Assembly (NCBI RefSeq): GCF_015390235.1
Contig: NZ_VUOH01000001.1
Location: 372,001 to 436,000 of the forward strand
Reading direction: 5' to 3'
DNA length: 64,000 bases
From: Quadrisphaera sp. INWT6
GTDB lineage: Bacteria; Actinomycetota; Actinomycetes; Actinomycetales; Quadrisphaeraceae
The notes beneath the pieces are model-generated. The model saw nothing but the letters and a program-made list of their open reading frames with translations. It searched no databases and was not told the DNA's origin. The position numbers and the translations under genes are program-made. The first letter of the stretch is position 1. Every line of letters starts with the position of its first letter. Of this stretch, positions 1 to 8,464 are shown in pieces.

Positions 1-893
1 TCGACCCGGCCGCCGTCGCCGATGCGCAGGCCTTCCTCGTGGAGCTGCTCGAGGTGGTGCTGAGCCCCCGCCTCGCGCAGAGCCTCGGCGCGCCCCTGGT
101 CCGCGAGCTGCTCGCCCAGGAGCAGACGGGCTTCGCCGTCGGCAGCGCCGTCGTGGCGCTGGTCATCGGCAGCCGCGTGGCCCGGTCGGCGCTGCGGGTG
201 CTCCGCGAGGGCGACACCCCCGTGGAGGAGCGCCGGCCCGTGCTGCTGCTCCTGCTGTCCATCGCCCTGACCGCCGTCGCGGTCGTCGCGGGTGCGCTCA
301 TGCTGCTGGTGCTCGTGGTCGGCCCGCTCCTGGGCGGCGGCCAGCGCATCGCGGCGGCGACGGGCCTCGGCGACACCTTCGCCGCGCTGTGGGGCTACGG
401 CCGCTGGCCCGTGCTGCTGCTCGTCGTGGCCGCCGGGCTGGCCCTGCTGTACCGCGTCGGCGCCCCGCACCGCGTCTCGTGGCGCTCGGTCGTGCCCGGC
501 GCGGTGCTCGCGACCGGGGCGCTGGTGGGGCTCGTCGTCTGCTTCCGCCTGGCGCTCGCGGTGCTCGGCTCGCCCGGGCCCAGCACCACCTCCGGCGACG
601 AGGCCGTGCAGACCGCCGCCAGCGTCGTCGGCGCCCTCGTGGCCGTGCTGCTGCTCGGCTGGCTCGCGAGCGCCGTCGTGCTCGTGGGCGGCCTGGTGAA
701 CGAGGAGTGGGCCTCAGCGCTCGACGACCGGCGGGCCGCTGGCCAGGACGGCGGCCACCAAGGCCCGGGAGGCGGGCCGGTCGGCGGTGCGGGGGTTGGT
801 CAGCAGCACCAGGTCGGTGGTGCCCAGGTCGGGGAGGCGGTGGACCAGCCCGCCGCCGGCCGCGTCGCCCCGGCCCCCGGTCCGCAGCGCTGA
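1..893 (+). CDS. YihY/BrkB-family membrane protein, 3' part
   Basis: The 5' end lies outside the window; the reading frame is open from position 3. At least four strongly hydrophobic segments are visible, around nt 140-200, 240-330, 400-470 and 510-580, plus a last one near 620-700. The motif LYRVGAPHRVSWRSVVPGA fits the C-terminal half of the YihY/BrkB family of inner-membrane proteins, whose biochemical role is unsettled. The frame runs on to a stop at 893, so about 60 Arg/Gly-rich residues lie antisense to the 3' end of the convergent LysR gene. That tail is atypical and the functional protein probably ends near the last membrane segment. Confidence 0.75.
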   Translation, partial: DPAAVADAQAFLVELLEVVLSPRLAQSLGAPLVRELLAQEQTGFAVGSAVVALVIGSRVARSALRVLREGDTPVEERRPVLLLLLSIALTAVAVVAGALMLLVLVVGPLLGGGQRIAAATGLGDTFAALWGYGRWPVLLLVVAAGLALLYRVGAPHRVSWRSVVPGAVLATGALVGLVVCFRLALAVLGSPGPSTTSGDEAVQTAASVVGALVAVLLLGWLASAVVLVGGLVNEEWASALDDRRAAGQDGGHQGPGGGPVGGAGVGQQHQVGGAQVGEAVDQPAAGRVAPAPGPQR

Positions 894-1679
894 GAGCTGC
901 AGCGGCACGAGGCTGCGCGGCAGCGCCGAGACGCCCATGCCCGCCGCCACCGCGGCGATGAGCCCGTTGGTGCCCCGGCACAGCGCCGCCGTCCGGTAGG
1001 GGACGCCGGCCCGCTGCAGGGCCTCCTCCATGCGCGTCCGCGCGAACGACGGCGCGGGGTAGACCACCAGCGGCACCGGCGCCCCCGGGTCGAGCTGCGT
1101 GGCGGGCGTGCCCACCCAGGCGAGGCGCTCGCGGCTGACCAGCTGCTCGGTGATGGCGGCGCCGGTGGCGTGGCGCCCGCCCATCACCTGGTCACCGGCC
1201 AGCGGGCGGCGACCGACGTAGACGTCGAGCCGGTCGGCCGCGAGGCGGCGGTGGAGGGTGCCCGACTGGTCGACGGTGAGGTCGAGGTCGACCTGGGGGT
1301 TCTCGCGGCGGAACTCCCGCAGGATCACCGGCAGCCGCGTCAGGGCGAGGTCGTCGGACATGCCCATCCGCAGCCGGCCGTGGGGGCGCTCGCCGCGGAA
1401 GTAGCCGACGGCGCGCTCCTGCGCGGCCACCACCGCCTGCGCGAAGCCGATCATCGCCTCGCCGTCGGGCGTCAGCGCCACCGAGCGGGTGTCGCGCAGC
1501 ACCAGGACCCGGCCCGTGGCCGCCTCGAGCTTGCGCACGTGCTGGCTGACGGCCGGCTGCCCGATGCCCAGGCGGGCCGCGGCGCGGGTGAAGCTGCGCG
1601 TCTGGGCGACGGCGAGGAACGAGCGCAGCTGCGCCGTCTCGTACTCCGCGGGCGGCGGGGTCTCAGCGACACTCATCAC
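714..1679 (-). CDS. LysR-family transcriptional regulator
   Basis: A 321-residue protein of normal LysR length. An N-terminal winged helix-turn-helix occupies about residues 14-73 (FLAVAQTRSFTRAAARLG, then QPAVSQHVRKLE), followed by a periplasmic-binding-protein-like effector domain. It starts GTG-ATG at 1679/1676. It is divergent from the MFS transporter gene, the usual layout in which a LysR protein controls its neighbour and itself. Dyads with LysR-box geometry sit over its own start. The effector is unknown. The 3' end overlaps the convergent membrane-protein frame by 180 nt. Confidence 0.9.
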   Translation of the reverse strand: MMSVAETPPPAEYETAQLRSFLAVAQTRSFTRAAARLGIGQPAVSQHVRKLEAATGRVLVLRDTRSVALTPDGEAMIGFAQAVVAAQERAVGYFRGERPHGRLRMGMSDDLALTRLPVILREFRRENPQVDLDLTVDQSGTLHRRLAADRLDVYVGRRPLAGDQVMGGRHATGAAITEQLVSRERLAWVGTPATQLDPGAPVPLVVYPAPSFARTRMEEALQRAGVPYRTAALCRGTNGLIAAVAAGMGVSALPRSLVPLQLSALRTGGRGDAAGGGLVHRLPDLGTTDLVLLTNPRTADRPASRALVAAVLASGPPVVER

Positions 1680-1720
1680 AGACCATGATGCCAGTCATCC
1701 AGGTGATCAGGCTCGATGAT
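1675..1720. promoter_or_regulatory. Pair of LysR-type T-N11-A boxes
   Basis: Two sequences with the dyad ATC-N9-GAT lie at 1675-1689 and 1706-1720, with centres 31 bp apart, about three helical turns. Both contain the T-N11-A core of LysR operators. A further dyad, GATG-N5-CATC at 1687-1699, lies between them. The first box overlaps the start codon of the lysR gene, as expected for autorepression. Function as the LysR/MFS operator is inferred. Confidence 0.55.
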
Positions 1721-1897
1721 GCTGCGCCGGGTCGCCCGGTCGGGAGAGGCTGGTCACCGCAGGGGTCAGCGCTCCTGCCCCCGGTCGCCCGCGCGCGCCC
1801 ACCGGTCCCGGCGAGCCCCTCGCCCCGGCCGGCTGCGGTGCTGCTCCGGCGCACCCGCCGCCAGCCACCGCCCGCCCCGCCACCGGAAGGCCGATCC

Positions 1898-3445
1898 TTG
1901 GCCCGCGCTCTCGCGCCCCTCAGCAACCGCCCCTACCGCACCTACCTCGGCGGCCACGCCGTCGCCAGCACCGGCGTGTGGATGCAGAACATCGCCACCG
2001 ACTGGCTGGTGCTCGAGCTCACCGGCAGCCCCGCCGCCGTCGGCGTCACGATGGCGTGCCAGTTCGCGCCCGTGCTGCTCCTGGGCCTGCACGCCGGGAT
2101 GCTCGCCGACCGGTTCCCTAAGCGGACGCTGCTGCTCATCACCCAGGCGTGCTTCCTGCTGCTCACCGCCACCCTCGCCGCGCTCACCCTCACCGGCGCC
2201 GCGCGCGTCGAGCTGGTGTGGCTGCTGGCCCTGCTCGGCGGCTGCGTCACCGCCGTCGACGGTCCCGCCCGCCAGGCCTTCGCGGGCGAGCTGGTGCCCG
2301 CCGAGCACCTGCGCGGCGCCGTCTCCCTGAACTCCGCCGTCTTCCAGACCTCGCGCCTGCTCGGCCCCGCCGTGGCCGCCACCCTCATCAGCACGGTCGG
2401 CACCGGCTGGGCCTTCGCCGCCACGGCCGCGTGCTTCACCGCCCCGCTCGTCGCGCTGTCGCTGCTGCGCCCCGCCGACCTGCTCAGCCCCGCGGGCGCG
2501 GCCGGGGGAGGCGGAGCGGCGGGTGGCGCCGGCCGCGAGCGCGGCGGCGTCCGGGCCGCTCTGCGCCACGTCCGCGAGCGCCCCCACGTGGCGATGACGA
2601 TCGTGCTGGTCGGCGTCGTCGGCACCTTCGGCCTGAACTTCCCGGTGGTGCTGACCGCGATGGCCAGCGAGGAGCTGGGCGGTGGGCCGCAGCTGTACGG
2701 CGCCTTCAACACCGCGCTGGCCCTCGGGTCGACGGCGGGCGCCCTGCTGGCCGGCAGCAGGGCCACCACCCGGCTGCGCCTCATCGTGCTCGCCTGCGCG
2801 GCCTTCGGGCTCCTCCAGGCCGCCGCGGCGCTGGCGCCCTCGGTCGCGGTCTTCCTCGTGGTCCTCGTGGCCGTCGGGCTCGTGAACCTGGCCTTCCAGG
2901 CGATGGCCAACTCCTCGGTGCAGCTGTGGGTCGACCCGGCGCTGCGAGGCCGGGTGATGGGGCTGTACCTGCTGGCCTTCGTCGGTGGCACCCCGGTGGG
3001 CGCTCCGCTGGTGGGGGCCATCACCGAGACCTGGGGCCCCCGGGTCGGGATGGCGGTGTGCGGGCTCGTCCCCGCGGTGGCCGCCGTCGTCGTGGCAGCC
3101 GTGGTGGTCCGCCGCGAGCGGGCCGGCCGAGCGGCTCCCGCCGGAGCCGCTCGCCGCGGTGGTGCGGTGGCGGTCACCCCGACGGCCCAGGTGCCCGCCG
3201 TGACGGGCGATCTTGCGACGGGCGGGGCCGCCGCCGCGTCGCTACCGTCGCGAGCATGGCAGCCCGCGCCGGACGCACCCGCCTCGTCGTCGTCGGCGGT
3301 GACGCCGCCGGCATGGCCGGCGCCTCGCAGGCGCTCCAGCAGGCCGCGGCCCGCGGGCGCGACCTCGAGGTGGTCGCGTTCGAGCGCGGCAGCGCGACCT
3401 CGTACTCGGCCTGCGGGATCCCGTACTGGGTCGGGGGCGTCGTAG
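1898..3445 (+). CDS. MFS transporter, DHA3/enterobactin-exporter type
   Basis: About 12 hydrophobic helices are encoded from 1930 to 3110. The loop ADRFPKRTLL between helices 2 and 3 matches the MFS motif A region, and GPARQAFAGELVP is typical of DHA3-type exporters. The protein is probably a drug or siderophore exporter in the cytoplasmic membrane. I chose TTG at 1898 because GGAAGG lies 7 nt upstream and homology begins there; an ATG at 1685 would add an unlikely Pro/Arg-rich leader. The gene is divergent from lysR. The frame overlaps the next gene's 5' end by 190 nt in a different frame, giving a Ser/Arg/Pro-rich tail after the last helix. Confidence 0.85.
   Translation: MARALAPLSNRPYRTYLGGHAVASTGVWMQNIATDWLVLELTGSPAAVGVTMACQFAPVLLLGLHAGMLADRFPKRTLLLITQACFLLLTATLAALTLTGAARVELVWLLALLGGCVTAVDGPARQAFAGELVPAEHLRGAVSLNSAVFQTSRLLGPAVAATLISTVGTGWAFAATAACFTAPLVALSLLRPADLLSPAGAAGGGGAAGGAGRERGGVRAALRHVRERPHVAMTIVLVGVVGTFGLNFPVVLTAMASEELGGGPQLYGAFNTALALGSTAGALLAGSRATTRLRLIVLACAAFGLLQAAAALAPSVAVFLVVLVAVGLVNLAFQAMANSSVQLWVDPALRGRVMGLYLLAFVGGTPVGAPLVGAITETWGPRVGMAVCGLVPAVAAVVVAAVVVRRERAGRAAPAGAARRGGAVAVTPTAQVPAVTGDLATGGAAAASLPSRAWQPAPDAPASSSSAVTPPAWPAPRRRSSRPRPAGATSRWSRSSAAARPRTRPAGSRTGSGAS
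3243..3248 (+). promoter_or_regulatory. -10 hexamer TACCGT for leaderless mRNA
   Basis: TACCGT fits the actinobacterial TANNNT -10. It ends 7 nt before the ATG at 3256, and no Shine-Dalgarno lies between. Transcription would start at or next to the A of the start codon, inside the 3' part of the upstream MFS frame. Confidence 0.6.
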
Positions 3446-4713
3446 GGGACCGCGAGGAGCTGGTCGCGCGCACCCCGGAGGAGCACCGCCGCCGCGGCGT
3501 CGACCTGCGGATGCGCACCGAGGTGGTCGGTGTCGACCTGGCCGCCCGCACCGTGAGCTGGCGCCGCACCGACGGCGGGCGGGACGGCGGGCACGACGGC
3601 CCCCGCGAGGGCGTCGAGGGCTTCGACGAGCTGCTGCTCGCCACCGGGGCCGTGCCGCGCCGCCCGCTAGCCCCCGGCTTCGACGCCGGTCCCGAGGCGG
3701 GGGTGCACGGCGTGCAGACCCTCGACGACGGGTCCGCCCTGCTCGCCGACCTCGACGGCAGCTCCGGGCACCGGGTGGAGCGCGTCGTCGTCGTGGGCGG
3801 GGGCTACATCGGGCTCGAGGTCGCCGAGGCGTGCGTCGTGCGGGGGCTGCACGTCACGGTGGTGCAGCGCGGCGCGACCCCGCTCGGCACCGTGGACGAC
3901 GACATGGGCGAGCTCATCGCCGAGGCGGTCCGCGGGGAGGGCGTGCACCTGCTCACCGGCGAGGAGGTCTGCGGCCTGGAGCTCGGGCCCCCGGCGCAGG
4001 GGGGCCGGGTGCGCGCCGTCCACACCGCGAGCGGCCGCGAGCTGCCCTGCGACGTGGTGGTGCTCGGCCTCGGGGTCGAGCCCGGCGTCGAGCTCGCCCG
4101 CGAGGCGGGGGTGCCGCTGGGGGAGTCGGGCGCCATCGCCGTCGACGTCGGCCAGCGCACCCGCGCCGAGGGCGTCTGGGCCGCGGGAGACTGCACCGAG
4201 GTGCGCCACCGCGTCTCCGGCCGCGGCGTCCACGTGCCGCTGGGCACCCACGCCAACAAGCAGGGCCGCGTCGCGGGCATCAACCTCGGCGGCGGGTACG
4301 CCACCTTCCCCGGGGTGGTCGGCACGGCCATCACCAAGGTGTGCCGGGTGGAGATCGGCCGCACCGGGCTGTCGACCGAGGAGGCCGAGCAGGCCGGGTT
4401 CCGGGTGGTCACCGCCGCGGTCGACTCCACGACGACGGCGGGCTACATGCCCGGCTCGGAGCCGGTGCGGGTGAAGCTGGTCGCCGACGAGGGCAGCGGC
4501 CGGCTGCTGGGCGGTCAGGTCGTCGGCCGCTCGGGGGCGGGCAAGCGCGTCGACGCCCTCGCGATCTGCGTGTGGAACGCGATGACGGTCGAGGAGGTCC
4601 TCGGGCTCGACCTCGCCTACGCGCCGCCGTTCGCGCCCGTGTGGGACCCGGTGCTCATCGCCGCCCGCAAGGCCGCGCAGGCCGTCGAGGCCGCCTGCCA
4701 GCGCCCCGCCTGA
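3256..4713 (+). CDS. FAD-dependent CoA-disulfide reductase/NADH oxidase-like protein
   Basis: 485 residues. An N-terminal Rossmann motif (VVVGGDAAGMAGA) binds FAD, followed by SACGIPYWVGG, whose Cys is the redox-active cysteine of CoA-disulfide reductases and related NADH oxidases. A second dinucleotide fold (VVVVGGGYIGLEVAEA) binds NAD(P)H, and ATGAVPRRP and the FAD motif VWAAGDCTEV follow. The C-terminal third fits the dimerisation domain. The likely role is reduction of a low-molecular-weight disulfide or persulfide; the exact substrate cannot be read from sequence. It has its own leaderless-type promoter. Confidence 0.87.
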   Translation: MAARAGRTRLVVVGGDAAGMAGASQALQQAAARGRDLEVVAFERGSATSYSACGIPYWVGGVVGDREELVARTPEEHRRRGVDLRMRTEVVGVDLAARTVSWRRTDGGRDGGHDGPREGVEGFDELLLATGAVPRRPLAPGFDAGPEAGVHGVQTLDDGSALLADLDGSSGHRVERVVVVGGGYIGLEVAEACVVRGLHVTVVQRGATPLGTVDDDMGELIAEAVRGEGVHLLTGEEVCGLELGPPAQGGRVRAVHTASGRELPCDVVVLGLGVEPGVELAREAGVPLGESGAIAVDVGQRTRAEGVWAAGDCTEVRHRVSGRGVHVPLGTHANKQGRVAGINLGGGYATFPGVVGTAITKVCRVEIGRTGLSTEEAEQAGFRVVTAAVDSTTTAGYMPGSEPVRVKLVADEGSGRLLGGQVVGRSGAGKRVDALAICVWNAMTVEEVLGLDLAYAPPFAPVWDPVLIAARKAAQAVEAACQRPA

Positions 4714-4821
4714 CGGCTCGCCCGGCGGGCCCTCCGCGACACGCGGTGCGCCGCCGGCGAGTCACCGGCGCCACCCGGGAGGGGGCTGGCGGATGCCTGT
4801 GAGCAGGGGGGATCATCTGCC

Positions 4822-5091
4822 ATGCGCGTCGTCCCGGCTCCCGCCCGCAGCGCGGTCGTGCGCGACCGCGACCGCTCCACCCGCGCCCTCAGGGTCACCA
4901 CCCACCCCGATGCCGGGCTCGTGGTGCTCTCGCTGTGGGACGGCGACGTGTGCACCACCACGCTCCGCCTCGACCCGGCCGACGCCGCCGACCTGGTCCG
5001 CGCCCTCACCGACGCGGCCGTCGCCGCGGCCCCCCGCGCGCAGCGCCCGCCGCTGGGCCCGACGACCGGCGAGGTCGCCGCCGCCAGCTGA
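4822..5091 (+). CDS. Small conserved actinobacterial protein, unknown function
   Basis: 89 residues. The start ATG follows a G-rich ribosome-binding stretch (AGGGGGGAT) by about 8 nt. The middle part, VVLSLWDGDVCTTTLRL followed by DPADAADLVRALTDA, looks like two beta strands and a helix. The pattern resembles small actinobacterial proteins annotated as hypothetical. There is no signal peptide or membrane segment. It is transcribed in the same direction as the LOG gene downstream. I do not recognise a function. Confidence 0.65.
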   Translation: MRVVPAPARSAVVRDRDRSTRALRVTTHPDAGLVVLSLWDGDVCTTTLRLDPADAADLVRALTDAAVAAAPRAQRPPLGPTTGEVAAAS

Positions 5092-5150
5092 GCCCGGCGC
5101 GCCTCCCGGGGGAGGTGATCGCGGTCGGGAACGGGTGGTTGGGTGTGGCC

Positions 5151-5768
5151 GTGCCCGCCATCGCCGTGTACTGCTCCGCCTCGGAGCGCATCGACCCCGT
5201 CCACGTCGCCCTCGCCGCCGAGGTGGGGTCGCTGATCGCCGCCCGCGGTCACTCCCTCGTCTCCGGCGGGGGGTCCCTGTCGATGATGGGTGCCGTCGCC
5301 CGCGCGGTCCGCGAGGGCGGTGGCCGCACCTACGGCGTCATCCCGCGGGCCCTGCTCGACAAGGAGGTTGGCGACCGGTACGCCGACGAGCTGGTCGTCA
5401 CCGACGGCATGCGCGAGCGCAAGGGGCTGATGGACGAGGCCTCCGACGCCTTCGTGGTGCTGCCCGGGGGCCTCGGCACCCTGGAGGAGCTGATCGAGGT
5501 GTGGAGCGCCCGCGCGCTCGCGCTGCACACCAAGCCGGTGGTCGTCTGCGACCCCACCGGCGTCCTCACCGGGCTGCGGCGCGCCGTCGACGACCTGGTG
5601 GACCAGGGGTTCGTGCAGCCCGCCGCCGCGGCCGACGTGACGTGGACCACCAGCGCCGCCGAGGCGCTCGACGTCGTCGAGGCCGGGCTGGCCGCCGCGC
5701 GGCACCTCCCGGAGCCGGCGCCCGCACCCGAGGTCCGCGAGCAGGAGGGCCTCGAGAGCGGCGTCTGA
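5151..5768 (+). CDS. LOG-family (TIGR00730) Rossmann-fold protein
   Basis: About 205 residues. The family motif PGGxGTxxE is present as LPGGLGTLEELIEVW, preceded by RKGLMDEASDAFVVL and a nucleotide-binding SGGGSLSMMGAVA loop. These are the residues of cytokinin-activating nucleoside 5'-monophosphate phosphoribohydrolases (LOG) and related lysine-decarboxylase-like proteins. In bacteria the physiological substrate is often a nucleotide. The start is uncertain: TTG 5139, GTG 5145 and GTG 5151 are all in frame. A near-perfect Shine-Dalgarno, GGAGGTGATC at 5111-5120, favours an early start, while family length favours 5145-5151. Confidence 0.85.
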   Translation: MPAIAVYCSASERIDPVHVALAAEVGSLIAARGHSLVSGGGSLSMMGAVARAVREGGGRTYGVIPRALLDKEVGDRYADELVVTDGMRERKGLMDEASDAFVVLPGGLGTLEELIEVWSARALALHTKPVVVCDPTGVLTGLRRAVDDLVDQGFVQPAAAADVTWTTSAAEALDVVEAGLAAARHLPEPAPAPEVREQEGLESGV

Positions 5769-5818
5769 GCGTCCGGGCTCCCGGCCCCGGCGCGGTCCGA
5801 GCCCTGGTCGGGCGGGTG

Positions 5819-5895
5819 CGGACGCCGTCCGGTGCGCGCCGCGGTGGCTGTGGACGGTCCTCCGCAGCGGGGTCCCCGAGAGCGGACGCCGTCCG
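5819..5895. repeat. Two copies of a 13-bp palindrome in an intergenic region
   Basis: CGGACGCCGTCCG occurs at 5819-5831 and again at 5883-5895, 64 bp apart. The copies lie in the 249-bp gap between the LOG gene and the DivIVA-domain gene. Each has 6-bp arms around one central base. They could be operator sites or terminator stems. The rest of the gap shows nothing I can name. Confidence 0.5.
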
Positions 5896-6017
5896 CCGGT
5901 GCCGGGGGGAGCGGCCCCGTCCGGGCCCGAGCGCCGGGTGGAGGGCGGTACCCGCCGCGCCCGCCGGGCCGGAGCGCCTCGCACTGCGGTCTCCAGCGGG
6001 TCTGGCAGCATCGCGGC

Positions 6018-6347
6018 GTGAGCCTCGTCCTGCTGCTGCTGGCGGTGGCCGTGGTCGGGGTGGTGGTGGCCGTCGCCGTCGGCCGCGCCCCCGCCGGCAT
6101 GCCCGAGCCGGTCGGCAGCAGCCCCCACCGGCCGCTGCCGCTGCGCGAGCTGGTGCCCGAGGACCTCGACGACGTGCGCTTCTCCGTGGCGCTGCGCGGC
6201 TACCGCGCCGACGAGGTCGACGCCGTCCTGGACCGCCTGCGCACCGAGCTCGCCGAGCGCGACCGCCGCCTCGCCGAGCTGGGCGCGGCCGTCGCCGCCG
6301 GTCCTGCGGCGCTCGCGGCCCCCCCGACCCGACCCGAGGAGCACTGA
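6018..6347 (+). CDS. Membrane-anchored DivIVA-domain protein
   Basis: 109 residues starting at GTG. Residues 2-22 form one membrane helix (LVLLLLAVAVVGVVVAVAVG). A DivIVA-type motif follows at about residues 50-80: DVRFSVALRGYRADEVDAVL, then a short coiled coil. Similar small proteins occur near DUF3117 genes in actinobacteria, and a role near the membrane or in polar growth is plausible but unproven. No Shine-Dalgarno is visible. A weak -10-like CAGCAT ends 6 nt before the start, as for leaderless genes. The next gene begins 1 nt after its stop. Confidence 0.75.
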   Translation: MSLVLLLLAVAVVGVVVAVAVGRAPAGMPEPVGSSPHRPLPLRELVPEDLDDVRFSVALRGYRADEVDAVLDRLRTELAERDRRLAELGAAVAAGPAALAAPPTRPEEH

Positions 6348-6348
6348 C

Positions 6349-6813
6349 GTGGCGAGGTTCACCGCCCACCGCGAGATCGCAGCACCGGCGCAGGTGGTGT
6401 GGGACCTGGTCACCGACTGGTCCCGCCACGGCGACTGGGTCCCGCTGACCCGGATGACCGTCACCGAGGACACCGGCGGCGTCGGCACCCGCTTCACCGG
6501 CCGCAGCGGCGTCGGACCGCTCGCCTTCGACGACCCGATGGTCGTCACCGGCTGGGAGCCGCCCACGGCCGTGCGCGCGGGCACCGCCTCCCTGCGCAAG
6601 GAGGGCGGGGTGGTGCTCGGCAGCGCCGAGGTGCAGGTGGTGCCGCTGCCCGGTGACCGCTGCCGGCTGCGCTGGACCGAGGACGTCGCCGTCCTCGACC
6701 GCCGCCTGTCGCGCGCCATCACCCTGCCGCTGGCCGTCGGTGGCCGCTTCGCCTTCGGCGCCGTGCTGAAGAAGGTCGCCGCCGAGGCCGAGTCCTCCGC
6801 GCAGCAGCGGTGA
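6349..6813 (+). CDS. SRPBCC-family (polyketide cyclase/START-like) protein
   Basis: 154 residues, start GTG. The N-terminus (FTAHREIAAPAQVVWDLVTDW) is typical of the SRPBCC helix-grip fold, which binds hydrophobic ligands. The C-terminal long helix includes LPLAVGGRFAFGAVLKKV. No catalytic residues can be assigned. It is translationally close to both neighbours: 1 nt after the DivIVA gene, and sharing GTGA with the mannosyltransferase start. An operon with a membrane glycosyltransferase suggests an envelope or lipid role, by inference. Confidence 0.8.
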   Translation: MARFTAHREIAAPAQVVWDLVTDWSRHGDWVPLTRMTVTEDTGGVGTRFTGRSGVGPLAFDDPMVVTGWEPPTAVRAGTASLRKEGGVVLGSAEVQVVPLPGDRCRLRWTEDVAVLDRRLSRAITLPLAVGGRFAFGAVLKKVAAEAESSAQQR

Positions 6814-8072
6814 CCACCGGGCCGCGGGGCCCGGTCGCGGGGGCTGTCGCCACCGCCCTCGCGGCCCGCGACGGCGCCGGCCGGGCGCTCGCGGGCGCGG
6901 CGGCCCGCGGGGGAGCGCGCTTCTCGGTGCTGCCCGGGTGGGCCCAGGCGCTGCTGGTGTACGCCGCCACGCGCCTGTTCACCGCGGTGGTCACCGTCGC
7001 CGTGGCCCGCCGGCAGGTGGAGTCGCTGTGGACGCCCGCCTCGCCCGGCTACCTGGTGATGGCCGGTGACCTGTGGGACGCCAGCTGGTACCGCAGCATC
7101 GCCGAGCACGGGTACCCGCTCCCGCTGCCCCGGGACGGCGCCGGCGTCGCGCAGCAGAGCGAGTGGGCCTTCTTCCCGGCCTACCCCGTGCTCGTGCGGG
7201 GTCTGATGGCCCTCACCGGCGGCTCGTGGGAGGCGGTGGCCCCCACCACGGCGCTGCTGCTGGGCGCGGGGGCCGCGGTGGTGATGCGCCGCCTGTTCGC
7301 CCGCGTCGCGGGGGAGCGGGCCGCCCTCGCCGGGGTGCTGCTGGTGTTCAGCGCCCCTGCGGCAGCCGTGTTCCAGTACGCCTACACCGAGTCGCTCGCC
7401 CTGCTCGCGCTGGCGCTGGCGCTGCTGGCGCTCGTCGAGCGCCGCTACGCCTGGTGCGCGCTGGCCGTGGTGCTGCTCGGAGCCACGCGCGTCATCGCCC
7501 TCCCGTTCGCCCTGGTCGTGGCGGTCCACGCGCTCGCCCGCTGGCGCGCCGAGGGGCGCGCGCTGCCGCGGCGCACCCGCTGGGCCCTGCTGGGCCTGCT
7601 GGCCACCAGCGGTGCGGCCGGGGTCGCCTGGCCCGTGGCGGTCGGCGTGGCCACCGGCGTCCCCGACGCCTACACGCAGGTGCAGGCGGCGTGGCGCAAC
7701 GGGTCCGTCGTGTGGTTCACGCCGTGGTTCCGGGTGTCGCAGCAGCTGCTGGGCGACGTCGCGGGTCCCGTGGTGCTCGTGGCCCTGCTCGCCGCCCTGG
7801 TCTGGTGGTGCACCGGCCCGACCGCGAGGTCGCTGGGCCCCGAGCTGCCCGCCTGGGTGCTCGCCCAGCAGGCCTACCTCCTGGCGGTGCTCGACCCGTG
7901 GACCTCGACCTTCCGCTACCTGGTGCTCCAGGTGCCGCTGGCGCTGCTGGTCGCCCTGCAGGTGCGCTCGCGCGCCGCGGTGGCGGCCTGGGCCGTGGCC
8001 GGGCTGGCGCTGCAGGTGGTGTGGGTGGCCTGGCTGTGGCGCTTCGACCCGCCGGCCGACTGGCCGCCGTGA
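6810..8072 (+). CDS. PIG-V-like integral membrane mannosyltransferase
   Basis: 420 residues with about nine hydrophobic helices. After the first helix comes the signature loop WDASWYRSIAEHGYP, with the Asp expected in the first extracytoplasmic loop of PIG-V/GT-C mannosyltransferases, followed by EWAFFPAYPVLVRG. GT-C enzymes use polyprenyl-phosphate-linked mannose on the outer face of the membrane. The acceptor here is unknown; actinobacterial relatives build lipomannan-like or protein-linked glycans. The GTG start overlaps the upstream stop by 4 nt, so translation is coupled. Confidence 0.78.
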   Translation: MTTGPRGPVAGAVATALAARDGAGRALAGAAARGGARFSVLPGWAQALLVYAATRLFTAVVTVAVARRQVESLWTPASPGYLVMAGDLWDASWYRSIAEHGYPLPLPRDGAGVAQQSEWAFFPAYPVLVRGLMALTGGSWEAVAPTTALLLGAGAAVVMRRLFARVAGERAALAGVLLVFSAPAAAVFQYAYTESLALLALALALLALVERRYAWCALAVVLLGATRVIALPFALVVAVHALARWRAEGRALPRRTRWALLGLLATSGAAGVAWPVAVGVATGVPDAYTQVQAAWRNGSVVWFTPWFRVSQQLLGDVAGPVVLVALLAALVWWCTGPTARSLGPELPAWVLAQQAYLLAVLDPWTSTFRYLVLQVPLALLVALQVRSRAAVAAWAVAGLALQVVWVAWLWRFDPPADWPP

Positions 8073-8294
8073 CCCCGCGCCCGCCCCGCGCCCGGTGCTC
8101 CACCGGCCCTCTACCAGCCCTCCAATAGCCCTCCACCAGCACGTCGGTACCCCGCTCGGACGCCTCGGTTACCGCGTGTCGGCCGCCGATGGGATGATGG
8201 GCAGAGCCTGCGGGCGCCCTGTCGACTCTCCGGTCGGCGCCCGGGCGCCCGCTCCAACGAGCGCGTGCACCGGCATGCGGAAGGGGTGTGCCTC

Positions 8295-8462
8295 ATGGCT
8301 GCCATGAAGCCCAGGACGGGTGACGGTCCCCTGGAGGTCACCAAGGAGGGGCGCGGCATCGTCATGCGCATGCCGCTCGAGGGCGGTGGCCGCCTCGTCG
8401 TGGAGATGTCTCCCACCGAGGCCAACGCCCTCGGCGACGCCCTCAAGACCGCCGCGGGCTGA
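8295..8462 (+). CDS. DUF3117 small protein
   Basis: 55 residues, matching the actinobacterial DUF3117 family almost throughout (MAAMKPRTGDGPLEVTKEG, then GRLVVEMSPTEANALGDAL). An upstream in-frame ATG at 8265 would add ten unrelated residues; the start at 8295 fits the family and has AAGGGGTG upstream. The function of the family is unknown. It lies 2 nt before the leucyl aminopeptidase gene. The preceding 222-bp gap (8073-8294) must hold its promoter, but I could not assign one. Confidence 0.9.
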   Translation: MAAMKPRTGDGPLEVTKEGRGIVMRMPLEGGGRLVVEMSPTEANALGDALKTAAG

Positions 8463-8464
8463 GC

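Noticed and set aside
714..893. Frameshift or fusion explaining the long BrkB tail over lysR
   Set aside because: The LysR frame is intact to a normal C-terminus, and the tail simply runs to the next stop. Convergent overlap needs no error.
3256..3445. Frameshift at the 3' end of the MFS gene
   Set aside because: All membrane helices are present before 3110, and the tail beyond is low complexity. The downstream ATG has its own promoter-like hexamer.
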